Shown: positions 8,114 through 16,389 of the stretch, in pieces | Layout of the letters: each line of letters opens with the position of its first letter | How positions within the stretch are numbered: the stretch's first letter is position 1 | DNA from: JACOND01 sp965202795 | GTDB lineage: Bacteria; Bdellovibrionota; Bdellovibrionia; Bdellovibrionales; UBA1609 | Direction: 5' to 3' | Length of the DNA stretch: 64,000 nt | Assembly: GCA_965202795.1 (NCBI GenBank) | Contig: OZ241848.1 | Coordinates: 558,001-622,000 of the forward strand | The notes under the pieces: generated by a model | Told to the model about the DNA's origin: nothing | Databases searched by the model: none | The model's input: the letters and a program-made list of their open reading frames with translations, nothing else | Program-made: the position numbers and the translations under genes

Positions 8114-8508
8114 ACCCGAAGAGATTCAACAGGGCCTGTAATGCTTTTGGCTCCCCGGACTGCCGCTTTGGACTAGGGAGCCGCTGACAAGCGCGGGATT
8201 GAGAAAGCCCTGCGCCGCGGTTCCTAAGATAGAATCCGCCACAGACATGCTGGTTTCGGCGGCCAGCCGGGCGCGCGCCCGGCGGCTGATGCCAATTAAG
8301 AAAATCCGCGGAGTTGGCCAGGCCGCGGATGCGCAGGTTGAAATAGCCGGCTCCCCGGCGCTCCTGTTGGACATTTGGCGCCAATAGGCTGTCCAAACAA
8401 ACGAGGCCGGCCCTCTGGAAAAGCCTGTGACACCGCAGAAACTCGGGAACGACTGATAGGCCGGCCAGATGAACAGGCAGGACCGGCCAGAAAACAGGGG
8501 AGCCAGCC
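8114..8508. other. Intergenic stretch with possible gene debris and repeat B
   Basis: Contains the post-stop palindrome (8129) and a partial dispersed repeat B near 8388-8470. On the minus strand, frames around 8150-8360 give a broken stretch with ARLAAETSMSVADSIL that faintly resembles a flagellin C-terminus across one frame change. I do not consider it strong enough to annotate as a gene. Confidence 0.4.
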
Positions 8509-9083
8509 ATGAAAGCCAAAAATCAGGGGAAATCCCCAAGCAAAAAGCCAGAGGCCCAAGCCGCCGGTCCGGCAAAGGCTCAGGGAAAAGGCCGGGACGG
8601 AGGAGGCCCCCAAGCCTCTTACATCAACCTCTGCCAGGATGCTATGTTCAAGGCCTTCTTCTCAAAAGACAAGCGGCGGCTGCGGTCCCTTGCTGATACC
8701 TTTGTTCGCTTTCCCGAAGGCAAAACTCTCGCCTCGCTGAAAATCAAAGACAAAGACGGGAAAGATGGGCGGCGCTGTTTTGCATAAATAAGGAGATATT
8801 TGAAGTGGCTAAAGCGGTTTTGCGGGAAATATCTGCTGAGGGGGATGTTCGGCGTCTGGAGAGGCTTCGGGGGAGGTGGCTCAGTGATTATGTGTCTGAC
8901 ATCAGCTATGCCGAGAAGAAAAGCCGGCAGGAAGGCCGGCAGGAAGAGCGCCAGGCGGTTATTTTAAACATGCTCCTATGGATGACCGCATTGTCAAGCA
9001 GAAAATTCAGGGTCCGAGACTTTTTTTATGAGCGCCATGGGTTTCAACCTCATATCCGCGTGTTGGTTAACGCATTAAGCTGA
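8509..9083 (+). pseudogene. Broken Rpn-family (PD-(D/E)XK transposase-like) nuclease
   Basis: Two short frames look like the ends of one Rpn/transposase-associated nuclease gene. The first (8509-8787, 92 residues) has a low-complexity start, then DAMFKAFFSKDKRRLRSLADTF and a KDKDGKDG stretch typical of the N-terminal third. The second (frame continuing through IFEVAKAVLREIS to 9083) has the usual C-terminal helix with EGRQEERQAVILNML. The central part with the nuclease residues is missing and the halves are in different frames, so an internal deletion is the likely cause. A C-terminal fragment of the same family lies at 41601-41996. Confidence 0.65.
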
Positions 9084-9295
9084 TCCGAAATGATGTTATC
9101 CTCCATCTTCAGCCAGGCATTTTAGCCTATGCATGTTCCGAGGGTTTCATCATTTACATGGCTTAGCAAAATCTCTTCCCCTGAATTTCCTCCTCCAACT
9201 GGTCAGTCAAACTTTCAAACCGCTGTCTCTGGGGCTGGCCCCGCTGCCGCCCCCCTCATAAAAAGGGGGCAGGCGGCAGCGGGAGGGCCAAAATC

Positions 9296-9952
9296 TCAGC
9301 CGCCAGCCCTCAGAGCCGCCCAAATAAAGCCAAGCATCTCCCGAGCGCAGGCCGCCTTCGCCTTGTTTGACAGCTTGCCCCTTTGAATCAAATGAAGATA
9401 GCGCTTTCGCAAACGGCGAGAGCATTTTTCCGCTATATCCACAACCTCCTTGGGCATGCCCTGGCGAGCCTCTTTTAACCGGCGGCTCACTCCAGGCGGA
9501 AAGCCCAGTTGCTGACAAGCCTCCACAACAACCGTCCGAATGGCCTTGTTCCCCAGCTTGGTTATCCCAAACTTTTGCTCCCGGCCTCCAGAACTATACT
9601 CCCTCACATCAAAACCGGCATACGACGAAAGCTTGCTGGGATGGGGAAAACGCCTGATATCCGCTATCTCAACAGCCAAAGTCATGGCCGAAAGACGATC
9701 CAACCCCCGGAAACAGCATAAAAAATCACACATTTTCTTATACCTCCCGATCCTTGAAAGCCGGTCTATCCTCTCATTATAAGAGCTGATCCCCTGGCTA
9801 AAGCCCTCAAGCTGGCTCATCAGAAGAGCAATGTTGAGGCGCGCGCCGCCTCCCATCTCCTTAACGGCGAGATCAAAAGCCCCGCGGCAGCGAAAGCTGG
9901 CGCTCAAAGCCGAGCGAAAGCGGGCAGTCCAAACGGCAGGGCTGATTGACAA
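9296..9952 (-). mobile_element. IS110-family transposase, C-terminal fragment
   Basis: The 218-residue frame carries the Transposase_20 domain of IS110/IS116/IS902 elements: FRGLDRLSAMTLAVEI, PSKLSSYAGFDVREY and KLGNKAIRTVVVEACQ. The N-terminal DEDD catalytic domain is missing, since family members are about 300-400 residues. It is therefore an inactive remnant. I did not find clear element ends. The remnant abuts the truncated leader of the broken LbH gene at 10207, where repeat A is cut to its last 40 bp. Confidence 0.85.
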
Positions 9953-10206
9953 ACCCCGGACAGGCGGGGGCCTTGGTTTTTAGCCCAAAACAGCAATATT
10001 TTCCAGGGCGCGCGGGCGCCCCCCCCCCTTTATATGCCAAGACTGAAATCCAGTTTTTCAATAAATTTTGCGTATTTGCCGCATTGCAGCGCAAATCCAG
10101 CCATAAGACCGGTTTATTTTCAGTTTTTCTCATTTTTTGAGACACTTTGGTATAAACAGGCTGTCTCTGGCGGATCAGAGGCTTTAACAGCCATGGAGGG
10201 ATTGTC

Positions 10207-10622
10207 ATGAAAAAACTAATTTTTTCGGCTTTCCTGATTTTCGGTGTTTCCGCCGCCGCGGAAGACACTCCCTGCGGTCCTGGAGTAAAAGGCGCCCCTC
10301 ATAGCAACGGCGGGGGCTTTGTGGCGGCCACGGCCTTTGTGGCCAAGACCGCCTTTGTGGGCCTAAGGCGGCTGTTTGCGGCTATGCGAAGGTTTGGGAC
10401 AATGCGCGGATTTCCGACAATGTGGAGATTTTCGGCACTGCGGAGATTTCCGGCAATGTGCGGGTTGCGGCTCGTTCAAGCTGTGAAGATGGCTCCAGAT
10501 CCGCCAGATCGTCTGGCAGATCCATTAGATCGTCTGGATATCGAGAAAAAGAAGAAAAAGAAGAATATTCTACTGATCATTACGGCTGCCTAAAGCGCTG
10601 CATAGATGAAGGGGGATCCTAA
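10207..10622 (+). pseudogene. Frameshifted LbH gene
   Basis: Begins like the intact family: a signal peptide (MKKLIFSAFLIFGVSAAAEDTPCG), the cap with HSNGGGFVAATAFVAKTAFVG, and a GGAGGG ribosome binding site. After Val-Gly near 10358 one G is missing compared with relatives (GTGGGCCT against GTGGGGCCT), and the frame leaves the hexapeptides. In the restored frame the product continues through a few repeats (IFGTAEISGNVRV), then a Ser/Arg/Glu-rich tail, to a stop at 10620-10622. It is therefore both frameshifted and short. The IS1634 fragment and an LbH 3' fragment follow, so this may be the head of one gene split by the insertion. Confidence 0.75.
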
Positions 10623-10833
10623 CAGTGAATGCGATAGGATTTGCTGGTAATGCTTTGACCCCCGCCCGGCCCCGCGGGGGGGCCTATCTCAAGTTTATTT
10701 GAATATCTGGCAGGCCATCCTCCAGGCCCCGCTTATAGATATTGAGCGCCAGGGCGATGATTCCAATGGCGGCCTGTTTTAATGGCCAGCCTTTCGGCTG
10801 TTCCCGGCAGCTTTCCACAAAAACAGAGCATGT

Positions 10834-11322
10834 TTGCTGGGCTGGCCCCGCGGCTTAACTTTGCCGGGGCTTTCTCAGGGCTTGAAAAAGCCGCTGTGGG
10901 AGGATGAGCGCTGGGACGGGTTTCATGGGATTGTGACGAGCATTCGGGATCAAAGGGCAAGCCGCCTTTTGGAGCGCTATCGGGGCCTTTGGAGGGTGGA
11001 GGCGGCTTTTCGGGCGAACAAGCATGATTTGAAGATGCGGCCGATATTTCACTGGAAGAAGAGGCGGATAGAGGCTCATGTGGCGATTTGTTTTTTGGCG
11101 TATTCAGTGTCTTACGCGCTGAAGGCTCAGCTGGAGGCGGCGGGCTTAAACTGGAGCATTGAGAGGATCAGGGAGGTTTTGAAAGAGGATCAGCGGAGCA
11201 TTGTAGAGGATAAGAAAACAGGGAGGAGGTATAAGTTTTTTGGCCATATAACCCCTGAGATTCAGGCGGTTTATAAGGCCTTTCATTTAGAGAGAGCGTC
11301 CGGCTTTAAGCCTTCGCCTTGA
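10834..11322 (+). mobile_element. IS1634-type (IS4 superfamily) transposase fragment
   Basis: The 162-residue frame matches the C-terminal part of IS1634-like DDE transposases: an ERYRGLWRVEAAFR segment with the catalytic Glu, then KHDLKMRPIFHWKKRRIEAH and a hydrophobic helix (VAICFLAYSVSYAL). Full-length enzymes exceed 450 residues, and the DDE Asp residues are absent, so it is inactive. It lies between a broken LbH head (10207-10622) and an LbH tail (11407-11750). Confidence 0.75.
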
Positions 11323-11406
11323 CGGGCAGCGGCCTGGCTTAAGGTCCTGATTTCAATTACATTGATGGGCGCGGCCGCCCCTTAAACTTTTCAAAAGCGT
11401 CGAAGT

Positions 11407-11750
11407 CGGGCGGGTTGGCGGCAATGCGCTGGTTGACGGCCATGCAGAGATTTCCGGCCATGCGGCGGTTGCCAACTATGCATGGGTTTCTGGCCATGCA
11501 AAAATTAAAGACTTTGCTCTTGTTTTCGGCGGCGCGAGGATTTCTGACAAAGCAGTGATTTCAGAGATTGCGAAGGTTTGGGGCAATGCGGAGATTTCTG
11601 GCGGCGCGAGGGTTTCTGGCTTAGGGAAAGTTTGGGACAGCGCCAAGTTTCTGGCGATGCGGCAGTGTCCGGCATTACGATGGTTTATGGCGACGCGCAA
11701 GTCTTAAAAGGCTATCTGATAAGCGGCCGCATCTCTTCAGGGGAGTATTA
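11407..11750 (+). pseudogene. 3' fragment of an LbH gene
   Basis: Reads as LbH hexapeptides from the start (GRVGGNALVDGHAEISGHAA) to the family C-terminus (GRISSGEY) and the palindrome at 11752. It has no signal peptide or cap, and one base is lost near 11643 (in the ...DSAKFLA stretch), which breaks the frame. It is probably the tail of an LbH gene separated by the IS1634 fragment. Confidence 0.75.
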
Positions 11751-12174
11751 AACAGGGCCTGTAATGTTTTTTGGCCCCCGCCCGGCCCGCGGGGATTTTT
11801 GGCGGCTGTCCGGGAAAATTCTCAAGCATTGAGACAGTCCGCCCCCTAACCCCCCAGAAAACCTGGCAATCCGGGGCCAGAGGCTTGTTTGCCGGGGCGG
11901 GCTATAAACAGGCTGTCCCCGGCGGATTGGAGAGGGGAAGCTCAAGACAAAGTCTGAAACTGGCGCATATAGCTGTTTTGGCGGGCGCTTGATTATGAAA
12001 CCAGTTTTTTTCTAATTCTGTTAATAGCGTCCTCCTGCCGCGGCAGGGGTTTTCCCAGCTTTCTCCAAAAATCAGGGAAAATAGGAGTTTTAATCTCCAA
12101 TTTTTCAGGAATTTTGACAAATTTCCCTTGCCTTCAAAAGCCAAAAAAGCCAAAATAAGCCCAAGGACGGAAAA
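11751..12174. other. Intergenic stretch upstream of DUF4143 ATPase
   Basis: Holds the LbH palindrome (11752), a GC-rich hairpin with T-run (about 11773-11806), and a diverged repeat A segment (about 11815-11930) with a palindromic AATTCTCAAG...TTGAGA part. From about 11990 to 12174 it is less GC-rich and probably carries the leader of the ATPase gene; no clear promoter pair could be fixed. Confidence 0.5.
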
Positions 12175-13335
12175 ATGAGCGCCCATCACAAAAAGCGCGA
12201 ATACAAAAGAAGCCTTAAAATCCCTTCGGATCAGAGCTGTTTCCTGTTTGGCCCCAGGGGGACGGGAAAATCCTGGCTTGTTGAAAGCGCCTATAAAAAC
12301 GCCATGCTTTTTGATCTGCTGGATTCGGAGGTTTGCGCAAGACTGGCCGCCTCCCCGCGCCGCTTGGAGGAAAGCATCCCCAGCTCTTTCAAAAAATGGG
12401 TGATTATTGACGAGATTCAAAAAATGCCTGAGCTTTTGAATGAAGTCCATCGTTTGATAGAAAAAAGAGGGCTGAAGTTTATTCTCACTGGCTCCAGCGC
12501 GCGGAAGCTCCGGTCAAAAAACACAAACCTCCTGGCCGGAAGGGCAGCCACAGAATATTTGTATCCTTTGACGGCGGAGGAGCTGAAAAGCGATTTTTCC
12601 CTGAAAAAATCTTTAAGCTTCGGCCACCTGCCTATGGCATGCAGGGCGAAAAACCCCCAGCGATTTTTAAGCGGCTATGTTCATACTTACTTAAAGGAGG
12701 AAATTCAGCAGGAGGCGCTGACCCGAAACCTGCCGGCTTTCGCCCGCTTTTTGGAGGCAGCTGGTTTTTCGCAGGGCGCGCCTTTGAATGTCACAAATAC
12801 CGCAAGGGATTGCGGCATCCGCCGGAAAGCGGCGGAGGCTTATTTTTCTATTTTAAGGGACACTTTGATTTCTTACGAGCTGCGGCCATTTATAAAGAGG
12901 GCTAAAAGAAAGCTGAGCCAAAGCCCCAAGTTTTATTTTTTTGACGCGGGGGTTTTTCAGGCTATTCGGCCCAGGGGGCTGCTGGATTCTCAGGCTGAAA
13001 GAGAGGGGGCGGCCCTGGAAACCCTTGTTCTCCAGGAAATCAAAGCCATCAACAGCTATAAAGGCATGGGGTATGAAATTTGTTACTGGCGGACGCGGGA
13101 TCATAATTTTGAGGTGGATTTTATTCTTTATGGGGATCGGGGCCTGAAAGCGGTTGAGACAAAGCTTTCCAGAAAAATCAGGACTAAAGACCTTAAAGGG
13201 CTGTCAAAATTTTTAAAGGACTATCCTGAAGCCCAGGCATTTTTGCTTTACACAGGCGGGGAAAGCTATTTCTTAAACGATATTCATATTCTGCCAGCGG
13301 AAAAATTTTTAAGGCGAAAGGCTGATTTCTTATAA
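12175..13335 (+). CDS. DUF4143 AAA+-type ATPase
   Basis: A 386-residue P-loop protein of the widespread AAA_14/DUF4143 family. It has Walker A GPRGTGKS near residue 29, Walker B VIIDEIQKMPELLNEVHRL near 75 and a sensor-like ILTGSSARKLR near 103. The C-terminal DUF4143 half has an FEVDFIL ... VETK segment that resembles a degenerate PD-(D/E)XK core. Members are common in accessory DNA and their substrate is not known; a role in mobile-element or stress biology is only suspected. A paralogue sits at 62170 with the same motif order. It is alone in its orientation, between LbH debris and repeat A. Confidence 0.85.
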   Translation: MSAHHKKREYKRSLKIPSDQSCFLFGPRGTGKSWLVESAYKNAMLFDLLDSEVCARLAASPRRLEESIPSSFKKWVIIDEIQKMPELLNEVHRLIEKRGLKFILTGSSARKLRSKNTNLLAGRAATEYLYPLTAEELKSDFSLKKSLSFGHLPMACRAKNPQRFLSGYVHTYLKEEIQQEALTRNLPAFARFLEAAGFSQGAPLNVTNTARDCGIRRKAAEAYFSILRDTLISYELRPFIKRAKRKLSQSPKFYFFDAGVFQAIRPRGLLDSQAEREGAALETLVLQEIKAINSYKGMGYEICYWRTRDHNFEVDFILYGDRGLKAVETKLSRKIRTKDLKGLSKFLKDYPEAQAFLLYTGGESYFLNDIHILPAEKFLRRKADFL

Positions 13336-13384
13336 GGGCCGCCCTCTGGCCCGCGCTGCCCCGGCCTCTGCTTGGAGGCTGGCA

Positions 13385-13565
13385 GCCTGGCAAAGGCTCA
13401 GGCAAAAGGCCATCCATTGTCCTATAAGCTATCTTATTTCTGATATAAATTCTGGCATGTGTAATTGTCTGAGGGCGCGCGCTGTCCAGAGATCCCGGCA
13501 AGCCTAAAAATCCAGGCCGGGGCTTGATCTGCCGGGCCGGGCCGCGGTATAAACAGGCTGTCTCC
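13385..13565 (+). repeat. Dispersed repeat A, copy 3
   Basis: About 180 bp matching the reverse complement of 5300-5480, including GGCAAAAGGCCATCCATTGTC at one end and GGTATAAACAGGCTGTCTC at the other. Fills most of the 310-bp gap 13336-13645, which otherwise holds only a short leader. Confidence 0.8.
13524..13553 (+). promoter_or_regulatory. Sigma70-type promoter inside repeat A
   Basis: TTGATC 13524-13529, 18-bp spacer, TATAAA 13548-13553, as in the other two copies. Here it precedes a small membrane-protein frame at 13646. Confidence 0.55.
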
Positions 13566-13645
13566 TGGATTGTGAGGCATGCCGGCGTGATGGGCTGCCG
13601 GCTTTTGGCTGGAAAATCCGGGGGCTTTTCCTAAAGGGGGCAAAC

Positions 13646-13849
13646 ATGACTTCAAGGCACAAGCTGATTTATGCGGTTATCAGCTTCATTCTCTCTGTTT
13701 TTGTCCTTGTTTTCTATAATATTTGGAACTCCTTGGAAAGAGCAAAACTCAATGCCTGCGAAAGTCAGGCGCGGGATATTTTCAGGACAGCTATGCGGAA
13801 AACTGCCGGAACCGGGGGGCGACAAAGGGTCGGCTTGTCTTTATGTTGA
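13646..13849 (+). CDS. Small membrane protein, hypothetical, possibly frameshifted
   Basis: A 67-residue frame with ATG 13646 after AAAGGGGGCAAAC. The N-terminus is a single membrane segment (IYAVISFILSVFVLVFYNIW) and the C-terminus is polar with one Cys before the repeats of Arg/Thr/Gly. The next frame over continues with a Cys-containing polar stretch to about 13920, so a single indel near 13780 may have shortened it. I do not recognise a family. It lies downstream of the repeat A promoter and runs towards the LbH gene on the other strand. Confidence 0.4.
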   Translation: MTSRHKLIYAVISFILSVFVLVFYNIWNSLERAKLNACESQARDIFRTAMRKTAGTGGRQRVGLSLC

Positions 13850-13900
13850 GGAGATATAGATTTTACCTTATGACTAAGAAGAAAGCTTTACAGGCCCTGT

Positions 13901-15091
13901 TTAATGAATCCCTGAAGTGATCTCGCCGCTTTTCAGATGGGCTTTGTAGACGCGCGCATTGCCGGAAACCTCCGCATTGCCGAAAATCCGCGCATTGCCA
14001 CAAACCTTTGCGGAGCCAACAACTTGCGCGCTGCCTTCAACCCGCGCATTGCCGCAAACCTTCGCGCTGTCTCCAATCCTTGCGCTGCCTTTAACCCGCG
14101 CATTGCCGGAAATCTTTGAATCGCCAGACACATACGCGCTCCCGTAAACCCATGCCTTGCCGCCAACTTCTGCCATGTGGCCAATTACTGTCTGGCCGGA
14201 AACTTTTGCATCGCCATAAACCTGCGCCCAATCGATAACCTTTGCATGGCCGGCGACCATTGCGCTGCCGGAAACCTTAATCATCACAGGAGATGCAGAA
14301 AATATTGAAGGATAACCAGCAGATTCTGAATTATGAATCTGCGCAAAGCCCAAAACCCGCGCTTTTCCGCAAACAGCCGCAAACTTCCCCACAAAAACAG
14401 TCTTGGCCGCTTTGGCCGTGGCCGCCACAAAGCCCCCGCCGTTGCTATGCGGGGCGCCCTTTATTCCGAGGCCGCATGGCTCTATCCCCGCCTTGCCGGC
14501 AGCGGAAAATTTGATTTTGTCCTGATCAATCTGTTTTTTAGGCAACGAGTTCGCCTTTAATCCCTGATCAATCTGTTTTTTAGGCGGCGAGTTCACCTTT
14601 AACCCCTGATCAATCCATTTTTTAAGCAGCGATCCCTCCTCTGCGAGTATTGTATTGCCATCAACCCGCTTATCGCCGGAAACTTCCACGGCAACCACTG
14701 CATTGCCGGAAATCACCGCATTTCCAGAAACCCGCGCGCTTCCAAGAACCTTTGCATTGCCGGAAATCACCGCATTTCCAGAAACCCGCGCGCTTCCAAG
14801 AACCTTTGCATTGCCGGAAACCTCCGCATTGCCGAAAATCCTTGCCTTAACGGAAACAAACGCATTGCCGGAAACCTTTGCCTCGCCGGAAACCTTTGCA
14901 AAGCCCAAAACCATTGCCTTTTGACAAACAGCAGCAAGCGCGGCCACTTTGGCAGTCTTGGCCACAGTTGCCGTGGCTGCCACAAAGCCCCCGCCGCTGC
15001 TATGCGGGGCGCCCTCAACGCCGGGGCCGCAGGGATTGTCTTCCGCAGCGGCGGAAAGCCCGAAAATCAGGAAAGCGCTCAAAACAACCAT
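13901..15091 (-). CDS. Double-module exported LbH protein
   Basis: This 396-residue product contains two complete LbH modules in one frame. Module 1 has signal-like residues, EDNPCG, HSSGGGFVAATATVAKTAKV, and then hexapeptides with a nearly exact repeat of GNAKVLGSARVSGNAVIS. A linker with three copies of KK(W/Q)IDQGLK-like sequence follows. Module 2 restarts at IEPCGLGIKGAPHSNGGGFV and ends SGEITSGIH. The start region is worn. Compared with relatives the original ATG has become TTG, one base is lost in the n-region and the AAGGAGGTG site is gone. Only ATG 15091 remains, giving MVVLSAFLIFGLS, a signal peptide without basic residues. The TTGACT promoter is still intact. Export and expression may be poor. 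Confidence 0.75.
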   Translation of the reverse strand: MVVLSAFLIFGLSAAAEDNPCGPGVEGAPHSSGGGFVAATATVAKTAKVAALAAVCQKAMVLGFAKVSGEAKVSGNAFVSVKARIFGNAEVSGNAKVLGSARVSGNAVISGNAKVLGSARVSGNAVISGNAVVAVEVSGDKRVDGNTILAEEGSLLKKWIDQGLKVNSPPKKQIDQGLKANSLPKKQIDQDKIKFSAAGKAGIEPCGLGIKGAPHSNGGGFVAATAKAAKTVFVGKFAAVCGKARVLGFAQIHNSESAGYPSIFSASPVMIKVSGSAMVAGHAKVIDWAQVYGDAKVSGQTVIGHMAEVGGKAWVYGSAYVSGDSKISGNARVKGSARIGDSAKVCGNARVEGSAQVVGSAKVCGNARIFGNAEVSGNARVYKAHLKSGEITSGIH

Positions 15092-15138
15092 TTTTAAGTG
15101 TTTTTCAAAATATCTTCTGTTTTTTGGTTTATGCGGGG

Positions 15139-15167
15139 AATATAGCGCGCTTTCGCCAGCAAGTCAA
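15139..15167 (-). promoter_or_regulatory. Sigma70-type promoter of LbH cassette
   Basis: On the minus strand TTGACT (15167-15162), 17-bp spacer and TATATT (15144-15139), the same as in the cassettes at 5508 and 7356. A GC-rich hairpin with T-run (15171-15200) lies just upstream. Confidence 0.75.
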
Positions 15168-15200
15168 GCAAAAAAGCCCCCCGGCGCGGGGCCGGGGCGT

Positions 15201-15725
15201 TGAGCTTTGGATAGGGGGGCTCTCAAGCAGAGGGGGCGCCTTGTAATCACAGGCGGGGGCAGGCCATTTTCCCGCGGGGATCTGTAAAGTCAGCGGTTTT
15301 CATGGCATGGCCAAGGCTTAGGGCCGGAACGAGCTCCCTGTTTTTGCCTGTTTTTGGCGGGGGTTTATTCCTGGCCTGGCGAGGCCCAAACAGGCTATAG
15401 CGGGCGGCCTTCCGGCCTGCGCCGCGCTGGCGCCCGCTTGGAGGCTGGCGCCCGGCTCAGCCTCAGCCGGCCCACCGGCCTCCCCGTGAGGCCTCTGGCG
15501 GGAGAGGCCAGCGGCGGGCGGTTTTTGGAGAAAAGCGGGGGGGCATTTGCCGGAAAACATGGCAAAATCATGGAGAAACTATGAGAAAACCCGCAAAAAT
15601 GCTGATTTTTTCGGTTTTTTTAAGATTTTTTTGAAAAAAACCGCTTTTTTTCTTGTCATTTTTAAGCGCCTGAGGTTTAAAGATGTTTGAGACTAAACTT
15701 GAAAATTGCGTCAACCCCCTGATTC
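15201..15725. other. Intergenic stretch, nothing recognised
   Basis: GC-rich to about 15540, then AT-rich with many A and T runs to 15725. Short frames here (for example 15354-15584) are low-complexity Arg/Gly/Ala sequence without a ribosome binding site. The AT-rich 15590-15725 part likely contains the promoter of the following gene. Confidence 0.5.
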
Positions 15726-16094
15726 ATGAGGCTGTCAATGAAAAAAACAATGGAAAATTTGAAAAATGAAATTTGCAATGTTTATAATGAGCGGCAAGAT
15801 GAAAATTGGGATGGCTATGGGGCCGAGCCTTTAAAGTTTCTGCCTCAATCATTGAGGTTTGCTGAAAGCTTGTTTTCTGAGTCGGGGCGGCGGGCTGAAT
15901 CCGCGGATATTATCCCTGAAAATGACGGCTGTATATGTTTTGAATGGCGCAAGTCCGATGAAAGATTTATCAGTGTCTCAGTAAAAGGTGAAAAGCTGAT
16001 ATATAATTATGAAATTGGCGGCGCGAAAGGCTGCGGCGAAACAAACTTTTATGGAAAAAAAGACATAATTGAAATAATAAAGCAGGTCGTTTAA
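15726..16094 (+). CDS. Conserved-looking small protein, function unknown
   Basis: A 122-residue acidic protein (a second ATG, 15738, is equally possible). It has ENWDGYGAEPL near residue 28, ENDGCICFEWRKSDERFISVSV near 64 and a C-terminal II-EI-IK-V helix. This order resembles small proteins that lie next to a partner gene in toxin-antitoxin-like or mobile regions, but I cannot name the family with certainty. A truncated-looking frame follows at 16109-16258, as if a partner gene had been lost. It is less GC-rich than the neighbouring LbH genes. Confidence 0.6.
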   Translation: MRLSMKKTMENLKNEICNVYNERQDENWDGYGAEPLKFLPQSLRFAESLFSESGRRAESADIIPENDGCICFEWRKSDERFISVSVKGEKLIYNYEIGGAKGCGETNFYGKKDIIEIIKQVV

Positions 16095-16108
16095 AAATTT
16101 TGTTTGAT

Positions 16109-16258
16109 ATGGCAGTTGAGGCAGATGCCGGAGGAATTCATCATAGAAGACATGCAAATATAGTTTTCAGAAGCGATTATGTTGATGCAAAAATAAGGCA
16201 GATTGCTCAAGTTTTGGCTAAAAAAGCCAGCCTGCTTTATGTGATTTCTGTTGATTAG
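16109..16258 (+). CDS. Short ORF, possible partner remnant
   Basis: A 49-residue frame from ATG 16109 to TAG, 15 bp after the gene at 15726. It has a basic stretch with His-His-Arg-Arg-His, then FRSDYVDAKIRQIAQVLAKK, predicted helical, and a short hydrophobic end. It may be the C-terminal part of a longer partner gene, or a small protein of its own. No family was recognised. Confidence 0.4.
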   Translation: MAVEADAGGIHHRRHANIVFRSDYVDAKIRQIAQVLAKKASLLYVISVD

Positions 16259-16389
16259 AGTCAGCGGATTGGCTTTTCCGCCGCAAGAGGGCTTTTTTCT
16301 GCCAAGACAAGAAGCCTTTAATAAAAAGCTGGGCAAAAAGCGGGCATTCAAAGCTGAGAAAAAGCAAACATTTAAAAAGGGGCAAAATC

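Noticed and set aside
8150..8360. Possible flagellin C-terminal fragment on the minus strand
   Set aside because: The likeness (ARLAAETSMSVADSIL) is weak and needs a frame change; GC-rich sequence often gives such Ala-rich strings.
9129..9386. 85-residue frame near the IS110 remnant
   Set aside because: It overlaps the transposase on the other strand and has no ribosome binding site or family features.
15354..15584. 76-residue frame in the 15.2-15.7 kb gap
   Set aside because: Arg/Gly/Ala low-complexity, no ribosome binding site, no family likeness.
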